Assembly: GCA_964017065.1 (NCBI GenBank)
Contig: OZ024784.1
Location: 8,041,152-8,105,151 of the forward strand
DNA: 64,000 bases
Source: Haliclona indistincta
Taxonomy: Eukaryota > Porifera > Demospongiae > Haplosclerida > Chalinidae
Reading direction: 5' to 3'
The notes beneath the pieces are model-generated. The model did not search any database. It was not told the origin of the DNA and saw only the letters and a list, made by a program, of their open reading frames with translations. This document shows, one piece after another, positions 12,865-25,963 of this stretch (the stretch's first letter is position 1; each line of letters starts with the position of its first letter). The position numbers and the translations under genes were made by a program.

Positions 12865-13011
12865 ATATTAGGAAATAAAATGTAACTTTGGAACTCACTG
12901 CGAGTCCATGTACACTTGCAACCCCCCGCTGACAATTTTGAGTTTTGTAACAATTTTGAGTTCTGTAACAATTTTGAGTTCTGTAACCACGTGGTGTAAA
13001 ACACGAGGAAA

Positions 13012-14737
13012 ATGTCTGCTAGGTACAGCTGTCTATTGACGTTCGCGTCTTTACGATGTATAGCTAGAACTAGAAGCATAGCTAGCATGCCCAGGTACTC
13101 CACTGTTGTAAGCGAGTTTGGGCAACTGGGAGTGGACGATTGGTTGGCCGAGAGAGTCAGCAGCCTGGGCATCAATACACCTACTGAAGTACAGAGCAAG
13201 GTTTATTAGCATGCAATGTGCGTACTAGTGATTGTGTGTTGTGCAGTGTCTCCCAGACTTGCTTGCTGGTCGTCATGTTGTGATTAATGCTGAAACTGGT
13301 TCTGGTAAAACACTTTGTGAGTCATCGATTGTATATGTATGTATGGCATCATCGAATTTATGTATTACACAATAAAGGCTACTTGCTGCCTGTTTTGCAA
13401 GCTGTGCACAAGACCGGTCTTCATGGTCGTCCACCATATGCTCTGGTGCTTGTACCTTCTCTGGAGTTAGCAACACAGGTAACTGCTCCTCCTACCACTC
13501 CACTTCATGCATCGTTTAATTAACACTCAGGTCTCAAAAGTGTATGATGAAATTGTTGGAAGTAGTGGCTTATCGAGTGTACTTTACTCTAATCGTCGAC
13601 TAGTACTCAAGCCAAAGACACAGCTGCTGGCAGCCACTCCCAACTCTCTGATACAGTATGGAGTGAGAAAAATACTGAAGCCTGTTAGGATAATTTGCTG
13701 TGACGAGGCAGACGTTCTGTTGACTGGAGGAGAAAGCAAGGCAACATGGACCATACTGAAGACAGCTAGAGAGCTATATAAACAATCACTTGAAAACTCC
13801 TCTTCAACTGCAAACCCTGGTGTGGCGGAAGTATCACGTCAGTTGGTATTTGCAGCTGCTACACTTCCAAGTGGAGGAAGAAAAACAGCCGATTCATTGC
13901 TACGAATGTGGTTACCCAAAGATGCAATATTCATCAGCACCTCTCAAGTTCACCATGTTCTTCCGTCTGCCAAGCTTACGTTCACTAAAATTCAATCGTC
14001 TGACTGCTTCAGAGAAATAGAAGACAAATTGGCAGACCTGAATCATGAAGAGATGAAAGAATACGAGAATCATTTATTTGAGTGCAAAGTATCACATCTC
14101 TTTCAGGTATTGGAGAGTTTAAACTCTTCTGATTTATCTTTCATGTATTCTACTTCAGCAACTGAGACAGATACACCTCGAGTACTGTTATTCTGTAACA
14201 AAGTGGAAACAGCTATAAAGTTATATGATGTTCTGACCCAGAAGACACTTTTTGGAAACTGGTGGTCAGAGAGAGTGGGTCTGCTTCATAAAGGAGTCAC
14301 AGCTGAAGAGAGATTAAACATACTCAATCAACTGCAGAATGAAAATTTGAGAGTAGTTGTGTGTACTGACTTAGCATCCAGAGGTTTAGACTTCCATGTG
14401 ACAGACGTAATCCAGTTCGAGTTCCCTGGCAATTCAGCAGATTTTTTGCACCGCGCAGGACGCACAGCAAGAGCTGGAAGAAGCGGCAGAGGTGAGACTG
14501 CAGGTTCCTTTATAAGTTGTCATTCTACAACAGACTGTGCAGTAACATGTGTTCTTTTTTCTTACAGTGCTGTCGTATGTTACTGCATCTGATCAAGGTA
14601 TCGCTGATGAAATCCAACATGTTTTGGAGAATCAGTCAGGAAAGACTTTTGCTAACATATTCAGCCGTAATGGAATGCTAGGCAGAAGGATGAAGGCACG
14701 CAAAAAGGCAATAGACGCACCAGCAGTCCAGCACTAG
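13012..14737 (+). CDS. DDX28: DEAD-box RNA helicase DDX28-like, mitochondrial
   Basis: Five exons: 13012-13200, 13247-13316, 13378-13478, 13531-14491 and 14568-14737. They sum to 1491 bases, 497 codons with the stop, and all phases agree. Motifs in order: Q-like INTPTEVQSK, Walker A AETGSGKT, PSLELATQ (motif Ia), DEAD (CDEADVLL), AAT in place of SAT, CTDLASRGLD (V) and HRAGRTARAG (VI). The N-terminus (MSARYSCLLTFASLRCIARTR) is Arg-rich and lacks acids, as a mitochondrial presequence should. DDX28 acts in mitochondrial large-ribosomal-subunit assembly. Ortholog choice rests on the TLCYLLPVLQ and DEAD context and overall length. Confidence 0.8.
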
Positions 14738-14790
14738 TACTTTAGTAATCTACTATAATTATTATGTACATCCAGTGTGTACATCTACTA

Positions 14791-14898
14791 TTATGATTGT
14801 ACTGTTTCGGGAATATTAATTAGTAGTTATGATTGTACTGTTTCGGGAATATTAATTAGTAGTTATGATTGTACTGTTTCGGGAATATTAATTAGTAG
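14791..14898. repeat. Three perfect tandem copies of a 36-bp unit
   Basis: The unit starts TTATGATTGTACTGTTTCGG and repeats at 14791, 14827 and 14863 with almost no divergence. It lies between the DDX28 stop and the B4GALNT start, overlapping the likely promoter of the latter. Confidence 0.9.
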
Positions 14899-14969
14899 GG
14901 CGTGATTAACTCCGCCCAGCGCCTGCAGTTCAAGATTCCGAGCTGAATTCTTTATAGACTCATGTAGAC

Positions 14970-17900
14970 ATGAAGCTACCAGGGCCTTTACGAGTAGTGA
15001 TCGCAGTGATTATAGCTTTCGTCTTCACATCTGTGGCCTACTATACGTTTGGCAGTAAGCAAACAACACTTATTTGAACTGTTCTCTCTCGCCCTATCAT
15101 TCATCATCTCTTTCGTGTTTCCTCTTCATGTGCTGTGGACTACATTCTACCCTTTTTTATAGTGTCGCGTCCAAGCCAATATTACCAGGCAAGTGATCCA
15201 CTTGTAAAGGATGTCGCCAATACACCAGATGATGACACTGCACCTGCACCACCACCACCATCATTACCAGAGAAAGTGGACCAGGAAGTAACTCAAACAA
15301 AAACAGAAAATGCTGCTTCTGGTTAGTGTTCTACTATGCTTTTTATTACTTCTTCCATCATTTCAGTTCTCCCCTCACGAGCTCTTCCATCTGTTGGAGC
15401 TGAATTCTTCACCAAAGATGTGAGCTTTCCTTGCAGATTTATAACCTAATCATCGAATTCCTCTCTTGGCTTCATGTAGTTGTTTTACTAGTTGTTGCTT
15501 ATTATTATAGATGATGAACAAACTGAACTATGATGTGTGGAAGTGTAGGCAGTACATTGGCTTCAATGTAGATGATATGAGAATACGCAGAGACTGGCCA
15601 GCTCATCCTACAGTAAGTAATGTTATGCAAGTTATGTGGTACATGTAGCATTAAATTTTGTTGTTTATCTTTGAAGTTTGCATCTCGATCATGGTCTCAT
15701 AATTATTCTTTTTGCAGGAGCGTAAAAGTTCTGAGTCATTATTGTTAGTAATTGATAAGATGATCAACTTTGCAGCAAAGCTGTATGGCTACCTATTGCC
15801 ACAGCAAGATGGTAAGAGAACTGTGTTAACTGTATAGCTGGGTAATGTGGCGAGATAAATTTTGGTGAATTTGACTTATTGTTGAGTTTTCACCAAACTT
15901 TGATTTTTATTTATAATAATTATGGTCCATGGTGAATTTGACTTATCCTTAAGTTTTCACCAAACTTTAATAGCTAGACACCAAAATTAAACACAAATTT
16001 TGGGCCATTTACCAAAATTTGTTCCTCCAGTGCCCAAACTGTTAATAGTGAGTTCCTCTTCAGGTGATTATGTGTTATCTCTCAACATGCGTGATACTAT
16101 GGCTGCTGTTGGAGCTGAGCTATGGCTAAGCAATGACACCCATCCCTACAACATGAACAAGATTGCTGTATTAGAGTACTCTTTACAGGTAAGAGAGTCA
16201 TGATCCTGAGGCATCATAACCCAATGGACCACATCTGAACTATATAATTTTAGTCATGTTCGATCTATTATAATTATTGGTAGTATATACTTACTTCATC
16301 CTTGCAGGATCGGCAGGATAAGATCCCGCACAGTACAGTAGCCATGTCTTCTCCAATAAGGTGTGATTTATACAGTTACCTCATCATGTCTTGATCATAA
16401 ACTGTCAGGTTAAAGAAGAATGCTGTCTACTATATGGAATTTCATGTAAAGTCATTCGAAGGTGCAGCATCAGTGGAAGTGATGGTAACTTATCCTCTTC
16501 TCTTCAATCTTTATCTCTTTGTCCTGCTCCTTTTCTCTTTGCAGTGGCAGCCACCTGATACCACCAATCAACAACCAATACCAAACTATCACTTGGCCAT
16601 GGCAGTAGAATGTGAGCTAGACATCATAAATTAGCATTAACTTGACTTTGTGTAGTGGATGGAAACCAATATTCTTCTAGCGCTAAACTAGTAGATGTAC
16701 TCAATGGCTATCTCCCTAGCAATGAGTTACAGGTGTGTTATGAATGTGATCATTGCTTCTCACATTGCTGCTTCTCATAGTCTCATGGTTATCAGGAATA
16801 TGTCACTGACAATGTTCCTCAAAGTAAGTGCATAGTTCATCATCACTAAACCTCTCTCTTTCCTCTTCTTTTCCCACTCCAAAAGTTACTGACCTCAAGA
16901 TTCTTCAAACATGTGAATTCAAAGCAGCATATGTTAGGAAACGAAAAGTCAAACTGTACACTGGAATCTATGAGGCAAGTTGTATTCTCTTACTGATGTC
17001 CTGCTACTCTGTGCTCATTCCAGGTATTTGAGAGCACTGTGTTTCCAGCTGATCCAACATATTTCAAGAATCATAAGAAAGACGATAGAGGAAATAGGCG
17101 GATATCACAACAAGTAATAGTGCCGTCCTGTGTGTGTGTGCGCGTGTGTGTGTGTGTGTGCATGTGTGTGTGTACGTGCGCGTGCATGCATGTGTGTGTG
17201 TGTGTGTGTGTATGTGCATGCGTGTGTGTGTGTGCATGTGTGTGTGTGTGTGCGTGCATGCGTGCGTGCGTGTGTGTGTATGTTACTCATTATTGTGCAT
17301 CTAGACTGCTGATAAAGTACTGGAATTGTATCGGAAAGCATTTGCAGCTTCATCATACAGGTTGGCTGATATAATATGTACACTAATCGTGAGGTCTGCT
17401 CTGATCTCCAGTGGTGAGGTCAATCTCAGATATCTTGAGGAGACACAGAATAAAGACAGAGGATCACGTTTTCTACTAGAAACAGTCAGTCACCATTTAT
17501 CTATACCCAATATCCTTTACAGTTCTTTTTCTAATCTTCCAGGTTATCAAGCTGGACGGTCAAGGTAAGCCAAACGTTATTTCCTTATGTAACTGCTCTT
17601 CTTGGTCTTCTCAGACAAGATGATATACACATCCGAGTACGTGTACCTAGCCAAAGGAACAGAGGAGTTGTGTCACACGTCAAACCTTGAATGGAGGAAA
17701 GATGCTGAAGTTTATGTGATAGTGTCAGGTAATCCTATCACATTATCACTCTACTCTGATTCATCCTTCGTGCAGTTAAAGACCTGTCACCATGGATACG
17801 ACATCTCATACACAACATGGAACATGTGAGAGTGTCTGATTGCAGTGGTGGTGACAGACTCACTCTGTTTCTTTAGATACACAACGTAACAGGTGACAAG

Positions 17901-18996
17901 CTCTTTGAGCTTGTGATCATTGATTTCGGCAGCACAGATCTTGATATTGAGAATGAACTTTCTCATAGTACATTACCAAGGTACATAGTTCTAATCTACT
18001 GTGCTGTTCCTTCCACAATGGCTTTTTATTAGATGGCACGTAATAAAGTTACAAGGAAAATTTTCTCGGAGCTTAGGTCTACAAACTGGCATAGACTATG
18101 TTAAAGTGAGTGTGGACTATGACATGCAGCAATAATATAACTATTGTGTTAGGATGAAAACAGTATTGTGATGACAATTGACATGCATCTTAATCTACCA
18201 GTGAACTTCATTGATGCCGTTAGAAAAGTGAGTAGCAAATCCACCAGAATCTGTCATAGTGAATAGTTGCCGTGGCTGTCTTTAGAAATTAAATTATTTA
18301 CCATACTTTTTAATGTGGTCTTAATTTGTGCACCAACATGGATGTTGTATTAGTGCACCTCATAACCACTGAGTTGCCCACAACTAGAGAGCACTAATTA
18401 ATGCCTCACTTTCTCCTAACAGCATACTGTACCAGGAATGATGTCATATACTCCAATGTTTTTCCGACTACATTCTGGATACACAGAAGTGAATGTTAAT
18501 GGTAGGTTTCTCATGGTAGTTCTGTACTTTGAACATTACTCTGGCTTCAATCAAGGTTTCTGGGAGACACTGACATACGGTTTAATAGGCTTGTACAAGA
18601 GTGACTGGATACAGACCAAGGGGTTCAATGTACGCAAGTACAAACACAAATGGGGTGGTGAAGATTGGGATGCTTTAGACAAGTAAGTCTCACAAGAGAA
18701 GATCTTGCTACAAGTTGTAGATAAAGCCTTAGTTCTGCATTGCATCATGATACCTTACATAATGTATAATAATGAACTATGCTAAGCATGTTATAGAAAG
18801 ACAGCACAAGTTCTAAGAATGTACTCCTGTGTAGGAATTAATAGACATTGCATTAATCATAATCATCTCTCTCCTGTTCAGAGTAATTTCCAAAGGCATA
18901 GAAGCATTTAGACTTCGACCACCTGGACTGGTGCATTATTACCATTCAAAAGCTAATATGTGGGGTGCACATAAAAACCCTAATCAGGGTTGTTGA
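14970..18996 (+). CDS. B4GALNT3/4: Beta-1,4-N-acetylgalactosaminyltransferase 3/4-like (PA14 + GT7)
   Basis: A many-exon gene with a type II Golgi layout: short cytosolic tail, then a membrane anchor ([19 protein letters not shown]), then a Pro-rich stem (exon from 15163). Exons around 15367-16630 encode a PA14 fold (GAELWLSND ... [20 protein letters not shown]). Exons from about 17700 to the end encode the GT7 catalytic domain, including [15 protein letters not shown] and the hallmark WGGEDWD near 18650. In vertebrates B4GALNT3/4 adds GalNAc to terminal GlcNAc, making LacdiNAc; the PA14 domain is specific to this pair among GalNAc transferases. The stop follows a short Cys tail (NQGC). A (GT)n tract and a small MITE lie in its introns. 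Confidence 0.85.
15855..16022. repeat. Small inverted-repeat (MITE-like) element in a B4GALNT intron
   Basis: The left end AAATTTTGGTGAATTTG pairs with a right end reading ATTTACCAAAATTTG. Inside, a hairpin unit (GGTGAATTTGACTTAT ... TTTTCACCAAACTTT) occurs twice in direct orientation, at about 15862 and 15932. No target duplication was resolved. Confidence 0.5.
17131..17282. repeat. Interrupted (GT)n / (GTGC)n microsatellite
   Basis: About 150 bp of alternating purine-pyrimidine sequence with CATGCATG islands, in an intron of the B4GALNT gene. The open frames here are compositional. Confidence 0.95.
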
Positions 18997-19194
18997 TAAA
19001 TCAATACTTTTTTTTAATAACATTATTCATGAAATTTCTTTACTGTATAAAACACTGAGACGTCTGTGAATGACATCCTGAATGAAAAAATAATGGATTA
19101 TTGCTGGCCTTGATGATGCTGGCAACTGACTGAAAAAAAAGTAGACAAACTAATAAAAAACTGGGCAAGAATTGCTTTATTTGCTCACAAATAG

Positions 19195-20865
19195 TTACTT
19201 GTGCTTTCTTGATAGTTTTTTATACTGCATGTCTTCAGTCCACACCACTGCTGCCTCCTCCTGTGATAAGAGTAGTCTATATAGAATCAAAAGAATGAGT
19301 GTGAAACTGACTTCAGCTACAACTTCATCTGATGATCTCCTTTGCTTTGTCTTCACTATCGGAGACATCTCACCGTCGCCATCACTTCCTGAGCTTCTTC
19401 TCTTCCTTTTCTTGTGTTTCTTGGTTCTGTAGTAGTGGATCGTATAAAATTAGACACTCTTCAAACATCATTTAGTTGACTTTTTCTTTTTATCTTTGTG
19501 TTTTCCTTTTTTCCACTCTTTCTCTGCTTCCTCTTCCACTTCATCATCAACCTCAACATGTCTCCGTTTTCCTCGTGACCAAGGATCAATCCATTGATCT
19601 GGAGTGTCATGTGACTTATTTTCGTGTGCTTCATCATCACTAATAGTAGAGAAGGTATGGTGCGTGCGTGTTAGTGATCCTGTTACTGACATACCTGTCT
19701 TCAGAGTCTTGATGCTTCGTCTTTAATAAAATAAACAGATGATGCTGTAAATATAATGAGCTGCTAGACTTACTGGTAGCTTGTGTCTGGTATTCTCCTC
19801 AGGAGTATAATCTTCTCCGGTAATGGTTCTCAGTCGTAACCAACCATCACTCTCCTCTTTCTCCACCACTGCTCCACCCTAGTGTACCCAGCTAGCAACT
19901 GAAGTATAGCACGCTATCATTACTTACCCAACCAGCAGGACGGCTAATGGTTGGAGGAGGAGCCAGCTGATGAATATTAAACGGTGGTGGGTAAGGATAT
20001 GGTTGTCCCTCAAACGAAGGAGGAATTGGTGGAGGAAATCTAAGTGGAAACATGGCTATGTGGAGAGATGAGAAAATAAGGTGCTGTGACATTGAAAAGT
20101 GCAACAAACTTACGAAGTGGCATTCCGTTAAGCATAGGAGGTGGTCGTACAGGTGGTCGATGATATACTCTGTTAGCAGGAGCAGGAGAATGAGGTGATA
20201 CACTCCGCTTGGGAGAAGGAGGAGGAGGAGAATAATCTGATAGAAAAGAGCAGTGAGATAATGAGTAAAAAGGAGAGAGAGAGAATACCTGGAGGAAGAG
20301 TGTGAGAAAATCGACATTCTTCACCCCATGAACAGCGACCTTGAAGAAAGTGTCGACAAATACTTCCACTCTAAAATACACAACAGTAACTATTAGTGTT
20401 AGCGATGATGGACATACTGTTTGTGGTGTGGGTGACTTGCGTAGCTGTGACTGCTGTCCACTAGCAGCAGCAAATGGGATAGGAGAACAGCTGTGACTTC
20501 GTTCATTATTGCTAATCGTTGACAGCAGCACAGATGACGTTGTATCATCTAAATAGCAAATACCATGTTGTTACATAAACACACTAACTTAAATCGATAC
20601 AGTTTCACTGTTGTTTTAACATAACTTGCCCACCTTTAATTTCTCCCTCTTCATCAGAGAATAATTCTCCTTCTTCCTCTTCCTCCTCCTCAACCAGTTG
20701 TGAAATTCCGATAGAAGAAATGAGTATAGTGGATGTATCATGAGATGGAAATTCCTCATAGTCAAGTTCAAGACAATGTGATGATACCACATCATCAGCA
20801 GGGCTCTCTTCCTTTGGGTCATCAGATGAGTCGCTTGTGTAGAGGCCATCTTTCTCAGTCGCCAT
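19195..20865 (-). CDS. CCCH zinc-finger nuclear protein, ZC3H18-like
   Basis: Minus-strand exons run from an ATG at 20865. The first exon is acidic (LVEEEEEEEGELFSDEEGEI). An exon near 20370-20290 holds one CCCH finger, C-x7-C-x5-C-x3-H (ICRHFLQGRCSWGEECRFSH). Pro-rich exons follow, then GWLRLRTITGEDYTPEEN, then a basic exon with WIDPWSRGKRR. The exon from 19700 can end at a stop (19468) or splice from 19481 (weak donor GTCAAC, 54-bp intron) to a phase-compatible exon 19426-19195 rich in Lys/Arg/Ser. That exon ends 13-20 bp before a minus-strand AATAAA, which favours the longer form. ZC3H18 links cap-binding and RNA decay machineries; the acidic region, finger, DPW pattern and SR-like tail fit, but only loosely. 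Confidence 0.55.
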
Positions 20866-21557
20866 AATACTGCCACGGTCTGGAAAGAATACTACAGTCC
20901 ATGTTCAATTCTCCTCAGTTCATCAAATCACAGCCTATACACAACTACACACTGGTGGCATGACGTCATGAACTAGTACTGTACTCACAGTGAACTGCAT
21001 AATCTTTTTTAATAGCCAAAAAACTACAAACTATCAGCGGAAATATTACTAATGCCACTGCGTCCTTTACTAGCTCTTGCTAACAAGAATATCAACCATC
21101 TAGATAGCTGTCAAGTCACTTGTAATCTAAGCTAAAACTCACGCAAACTCTCAACTGCTCACCGCAACTTCGGAAGAAGAGATTGTGGTGACCACGCCCA
21201 TTGAATAAATTTTTGCGGATGCCATCGGCATCCTCAACCACGTGTCACGGCATAGTGCAGGCTATTCACAGGAGTGATGAATCTTCTGTTCATTCTTTCG
21301 AATCAGCGTACTAGTCATAAGATCTTGATGTCTTGACATTTTTTTTGCAGCATTGAACTAGCCAGTTACTGAAGTAACTGAACGAGTCGGTCAAGGACAA
21401 CCACAAAAAATATTGACTCCAAGACCTGGCATTATTTTTACGTGCACGTGGTTTTTGCTCCAGTTGTGTGGGCGTGCAATGATTTGCTGCTTGGGTGTGT
21501 GAGCAGAGATAAGACAAAAACAGCTGCTGTAACGTGGTTGCTCGCTTGCTTGCTACA
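20866..21557. promoter_or_regulatory. Divergent promoter region, ZC3H18-like / small GTPase
   Basis: About 690 bp with no coding potential I can support, between two start codons facing away from each other. It includes CACGTG-like E-boxes (near 21240 and 21440). No TATA box stands out. Confidence 0.4.
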
Positions 21558-22318
21558 ATGGAGGAAGACGAAGAAATTGTGAAGATTCTTCTCATGGGAG
21601 ATACTGAGGTGGGAAAGTCTGCGATGGTGGACAAATTCGTGAAAAATGAAGAGCAAAGAAAAGGAGTCCGACCAACCAGCTCGGTTTATGACCCAGACGT
21701 GATCGTCAAAACGGTCACTCTTGATGGAAAGAGGATAAAGGTTTGTGCACGCAAACACACGACAGCTAGAGTAAAAGTGTGTTAGACTAAGCGTGCGTTT
21801 TACATGTGTTTACTGGTGTGCAGGCGTACATACACGACCCAAGAGTAGAAGGAACGACGGGCACCAACCCCGGGCTAACATCGAGTATCATTTACCGAAA
21901 CGTGGATGTCGTGATTCTGGTGTTCAGCGTGGACAATCAACACTCACTAGACGCACTACAGGACTGCTGGGTCACGGAATTTGTCACCTTCCAACGAATC
22001 ACCGATGCAGCCTGGGTTGTTGTGGGTAACAAAAACGACAGACCACTAGAAATTGACAAGGCTATCCTGGAGCAGCTCTGCACTCGGCTACCTGACTGTG
22101 TCTCCATATACACATCAGCAAAAACAGGAAACAACATAGATGAGGCTTTTCACCTTGCTATCAGAAAGGCATACAAGAAAAGAGCACAAAAAGGAACATT
22201 AATACGGCTCCATTCTCTCAAACCAACTGCACGTAACTCACTAGGTTCTAACAACGCAGCAGGCAGTCATAGAGATGGTGATGGAGGAAAGGGCAAGAAG
22301 TCTACCTGCTCATGCTAG
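21558..22318 (+). CDS. Rab/Ras-like small GTPase with a degenerate switch II
   Basis: Two exons (21558-21740 and 21824-22318, phase 0) give 225 aa. G1 is GDTEVGKS, G4 is NKND and G5 is SAK (YTSAKTG). The C-terminus KKSTCSC ends in a CXC pattern, the Rab type geranylgeranylation signal. The G3 box is unusual: where DTAGQE is expected the sequence reads AYIHDPRVEGTTGT, so the catalytic Gln and the WDTAG core are missing. The exon junction falls exactly there, and both exon ends are good splice sites. The start at 21558 is chosen over an upstream in-frame ATG (21534) because the family N-terminus begins near EEIVKILLMG. An AATAAA lies at about 22424. Confidence 0.75.
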
Positions 22319-23013
22319 CTAGTCGACACTAATATATTTGTTAATGTGTGTTCATATCTGTCTAGCTACCAACACACTACCAGGCATACATATTCTGTAC
22401 ATATTTTAAAAGTGCTGTGCAATAAATTATTGTCATCAAAATGACTGTTATGTTTATAACCTGAACTGTTTATAACAAGAAGGGCTGCAACCTGCCTGTA
22501 CAGCATGTGTTAGAGATGATAATCAATGCAACATACAATGGTTATCTAAACCTGAGGTCTATTCCCATAGTCAGGGAGACAGGAGTAGTGTAAACTTGCT
22601 TTCTCTCAATCCACACTGTAGTATCAATGGCTCAAAAACAGTCACATCTCTAGTAAACACTGAAAGTAGTAACTGGCAAACAACAGCCATTTGCCTATCC
22701 ACTATATACCTAGGTAGCTCAACAAATCAGCCATGCTGCTGGAGTAAACTGTAAAATTTCTTGCCGTGAATGGAACGCTGAGTCAGAAAACTCTTGTGAG
22801 GAATATTGTGTGAGGGTCCTAGATCAGTCTAATAATTAGTGCATTGTATGTTTCAATATTCGTATTTGTGATACAAAAAAAAGTCGACTCATTTCTTAGT
22901 ATCATCATCTGTGAAAATTCAGATCAAATAAGGTATTGACACAATGTGTTCCTGATAACAGTACAAGTACATAATGCATTACTATTAATAGCAAAGTGTA
23001 CACAAGTGTGCTG
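22319..23013. other. Convergent intergenic region
   Basis: 3' flanks of the small GTPase (polyadenylation signal near 22424) and RBM39. I see no further gene, RNA or repeat. Confidence 0.5.
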
Positions 23014-25963
23014 TCATGGTAATGGCCTAAGAGGGATAGTAGCAGCAGCAGCAACAGGGAACTTGAGATGGTATGTGTTCTCAGGGACTAGCTGGGCAAT
23101 AATCTTATTACCTGTATAGAAAAATGAGTAGCATTATAATGATTCATTGAGCCAACTAGATACATGTGCAAGGTCACGAGAACACCTTTACCACTTTGAG
23201 GATGACAGAAGGCATCATTATGGGCTATCCGAAACTAAACATTTTTCTAAACCAATTGAAACCAAATTCTCTGTGATAGGAATCCTGAGATCTTAATGAC
23301 AGACAACTTTTTCACAAGTACACATTTACAAATGGACATGTGAAATACACAGCATCAACGGGTCAATATGTAACAACATGAAGAATGTTCTCACCACCAT
23401 AATATCGACCATTGAATGCCCCCACTGCTCCAGCAGCTACTTGTGGAGTTTGGCACTTGATGTAAACATTGCCAGCTGAGAACTTGTCCACAAAGAGATG
23501 CATCACATTACCACACTTTGTGTTGATTTCTTCAATCACATCATCCTTTATCTCTTGATCCCATCCTGATCCACTCTCACTGAGGGAGGAAATAAGATAG
23601 TGAGGATACGAGGTCAGTCAGTACTCACGCTGAAGCATCAAACATGTTTGAGATCATCACACAACATGACACTATGGGTACGGATGGCATCTGTATCTGA
23701 GGTACACTAAGGCCTACAAGAAGAAACCATTAGATTCGGTTGTGACCTCTTAATAATCTCACCTGCATTGTGACCCTCTGCAAGCTTAGCCATCAGTGCT
23801 GCTCTAGATTGAGGAGTCATTCCCATTCCAACATCTGATTCATCAACTTCAAGAGAGTCAATAGACATGACCTCTCGTTCTGTCACATGATTGACCTTTA
23901 TAGGACGTCCAGCTATCTCAAAACCATTGAGATTAGCCATGGCCCGTTCAGCTGAGTCCGAATCAACAAACTACATGAGTATGTAACAATGCAATGATAA
24001 ACTAGTTAGATATTATATTACAGTGGTTTGCACGATTATTGATTTAAAGTGCGATCATAGATCGTCAAATGGTCACTTTGGCACAGGTAGTGCGAATACC
24101 ATTTTGACATTCAAATTCTAGGCTATCTATTGGTTAGTGTATCAGTTTAATTTGTTCCCAACCAGGTGGCCATTTAATTGCCAACAACCCATGGGTTCAC
24201 GGTTGATGATCAAATTTTGCAATATGTGCCGTACCTCGACAAATCCAAATCCCTTTGACATGTTAGTATCTGTATCTTTCATGATAGTAACCTTTTCCAC
24301 CTGATGAGCCATGATACTGATAGACAATACTGGATATCACACGGCACAGCTCACCTGACCAAATGGCTCAAATATTCCCTTCAGCATACTCTCATTGATG
24401 TTATAGTGAAGAGAGCCAACATACAGCTTCTTGGGACCTTCAGCCTTCTTAAGATTCTGAGCTGCAGCAGCCAACCTGAGTGATGAGGTTGATTGGGCTT
24501 CCACCTGATCAATACTACTTACCTGTTCTTCTCAGCCATTGTCGGCTGCACAATGATGGGCACCCCAAACAGCTTCTGGCCTGTCATAGCCATTGCCTGT
24601 AATCAGTATCACAATAAAACAATATCATTAATAATAGACGCTCACAAGGGGTACAGTCTCTTGACTGTAAAACTCCACGTATGCTATTCCTTTAGAACGA
24701 CGCGAGTTCCGATCGGATATCATCTGAACATCTCTCACCTATGACAGAGCAACAGTTAGTTTCTCCTGTCCATTGTAACTACATACCTGACCAATCTGTT
24801 GGAAGAACTCTTCCAGCTGCTTTGGTCCAACTCTGGCTGACAGCTGCATGCACATCACAGTTCTCTTGTCTCTGTCTTCAGGTGGTGGTTCAGCTTCATG
24901 TACGCGAGGAGCAGGAGGTGGGAGCAAGGGCATACCATTGCCTGCTGCACCAGAGGTGCTCTGTTTGCGCTCTGGAGATCGAGAGCGTTTTTGCTTTCGA
25001 TCTCGAGAGCTTGAGCGTGATCTTCGCCTCTTGTCACGAGATCGGGACCGGGAGGAACGACGCCTACGCTCACGAGAACTACGCCGTCTGTCACGAGAAC
25101 GTGATCGTCTCCTCTCATAAGAGCGGGAACGAGATCGCCTTCTTTCGCGAGAGCGGCGCCTGCGATCTCGATCTCTTGAATTAGATCGACGTCTTCTTCT
25201 CTCCTTGCTCCTAATTAGAAACTAAAGTAACTACATCACTGCTAACTCACTAACCGGTGTCGACGAGGAGAATGTGATCGGCTCCTACTACGAGACTTGC
25301 TCCTTCTATGCCTTTTCTTGTGTCTACATGTTCTACAGTAACAATTACTCATTATGAGCAGATGATCTTCACCTTTTCCGTTCCCTGTCAACCTCCTCAT
25401 CATCTTGGTCAGAAGGTGGTGGAGAGCGGTCAGCAACAGCATCAGCAGTTGGACTTGCCTGTAGTTAGCAAGAACCATGAGTGCAGCAGCCACATATACC
25501 AGCAGCCCAGCATGAAAATGAGAGGAAGAGAGTAGGAAGGTGAAAGAGATGCATAGAGAGGAAGAAAAAGTAGTGCGAGATGTGAGACAGTACTTATATT
25601 TGCAGTAGACCCCACCCGTTACCCACCCTTCACGAGCACAGCTGAGGGTACCACCTGCAATTAACAACATGCCAAAATGTGTATGTGTGCGTGCGAGAGT
25701 GCTCCTGATGTACAGTGTAGGGGCCCTAGCAGATGAGACAGACATTTTGTTTACTTGGAGTCCTGCATATAGTCTCATGCAAATACTTGACGATTAGTGA
25801 CAATACATAATACTGGTCGTATTACTACAAACACACACTTGCTACTAAGACACAAGTGCAGTAGCCATTATTTCTGACTATAAGAACCCGCCTCCTCCCT
25901 CACCTCTTGTTGTTTGCGATAGGGAGCCTCTAGTAAAGCCTCCACATCTACTTCGTCTGCCAT
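23014..25963 (-). CDS. RBM39: RNA-binding protein 39 (CAPER-alpha) ortholog
   Basis: The start MADEVDVEALLEAPYRK matches the conserved RBM39 N-terminus. An Arg/Ser-rich exon block (about 25330-24960) follows, then RRM1 (RTVMCMQLSARVGPKQLEEF ... NSRRSKGIAYVEF), RRM2 (KLYVGSLHYNINESMLKGIF ... MSKGFGFVEF; GFEIAGRPIKVNHVTER), a linker with DVGMGMTPQSRAALMAKLAEG, and the C-terminal UHM-type RRM ending at LRPLP. RBM39 is a U2AF65-related splicing factor and transcription coactivator acting in nuclear speckles. Domain order and length are standard. It is divergent from NFS1, with 210 bp between start codons. Introns of several hundred bases in the RRM2 region are longer than the local norm. Confidence 0.93.

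Noticed and set aside
17039..17383. Cys/Val- and His/Thr-rich frames
   Set aside because: Compositional products of the (GT)n microsatellite in a B4GALNT intron.
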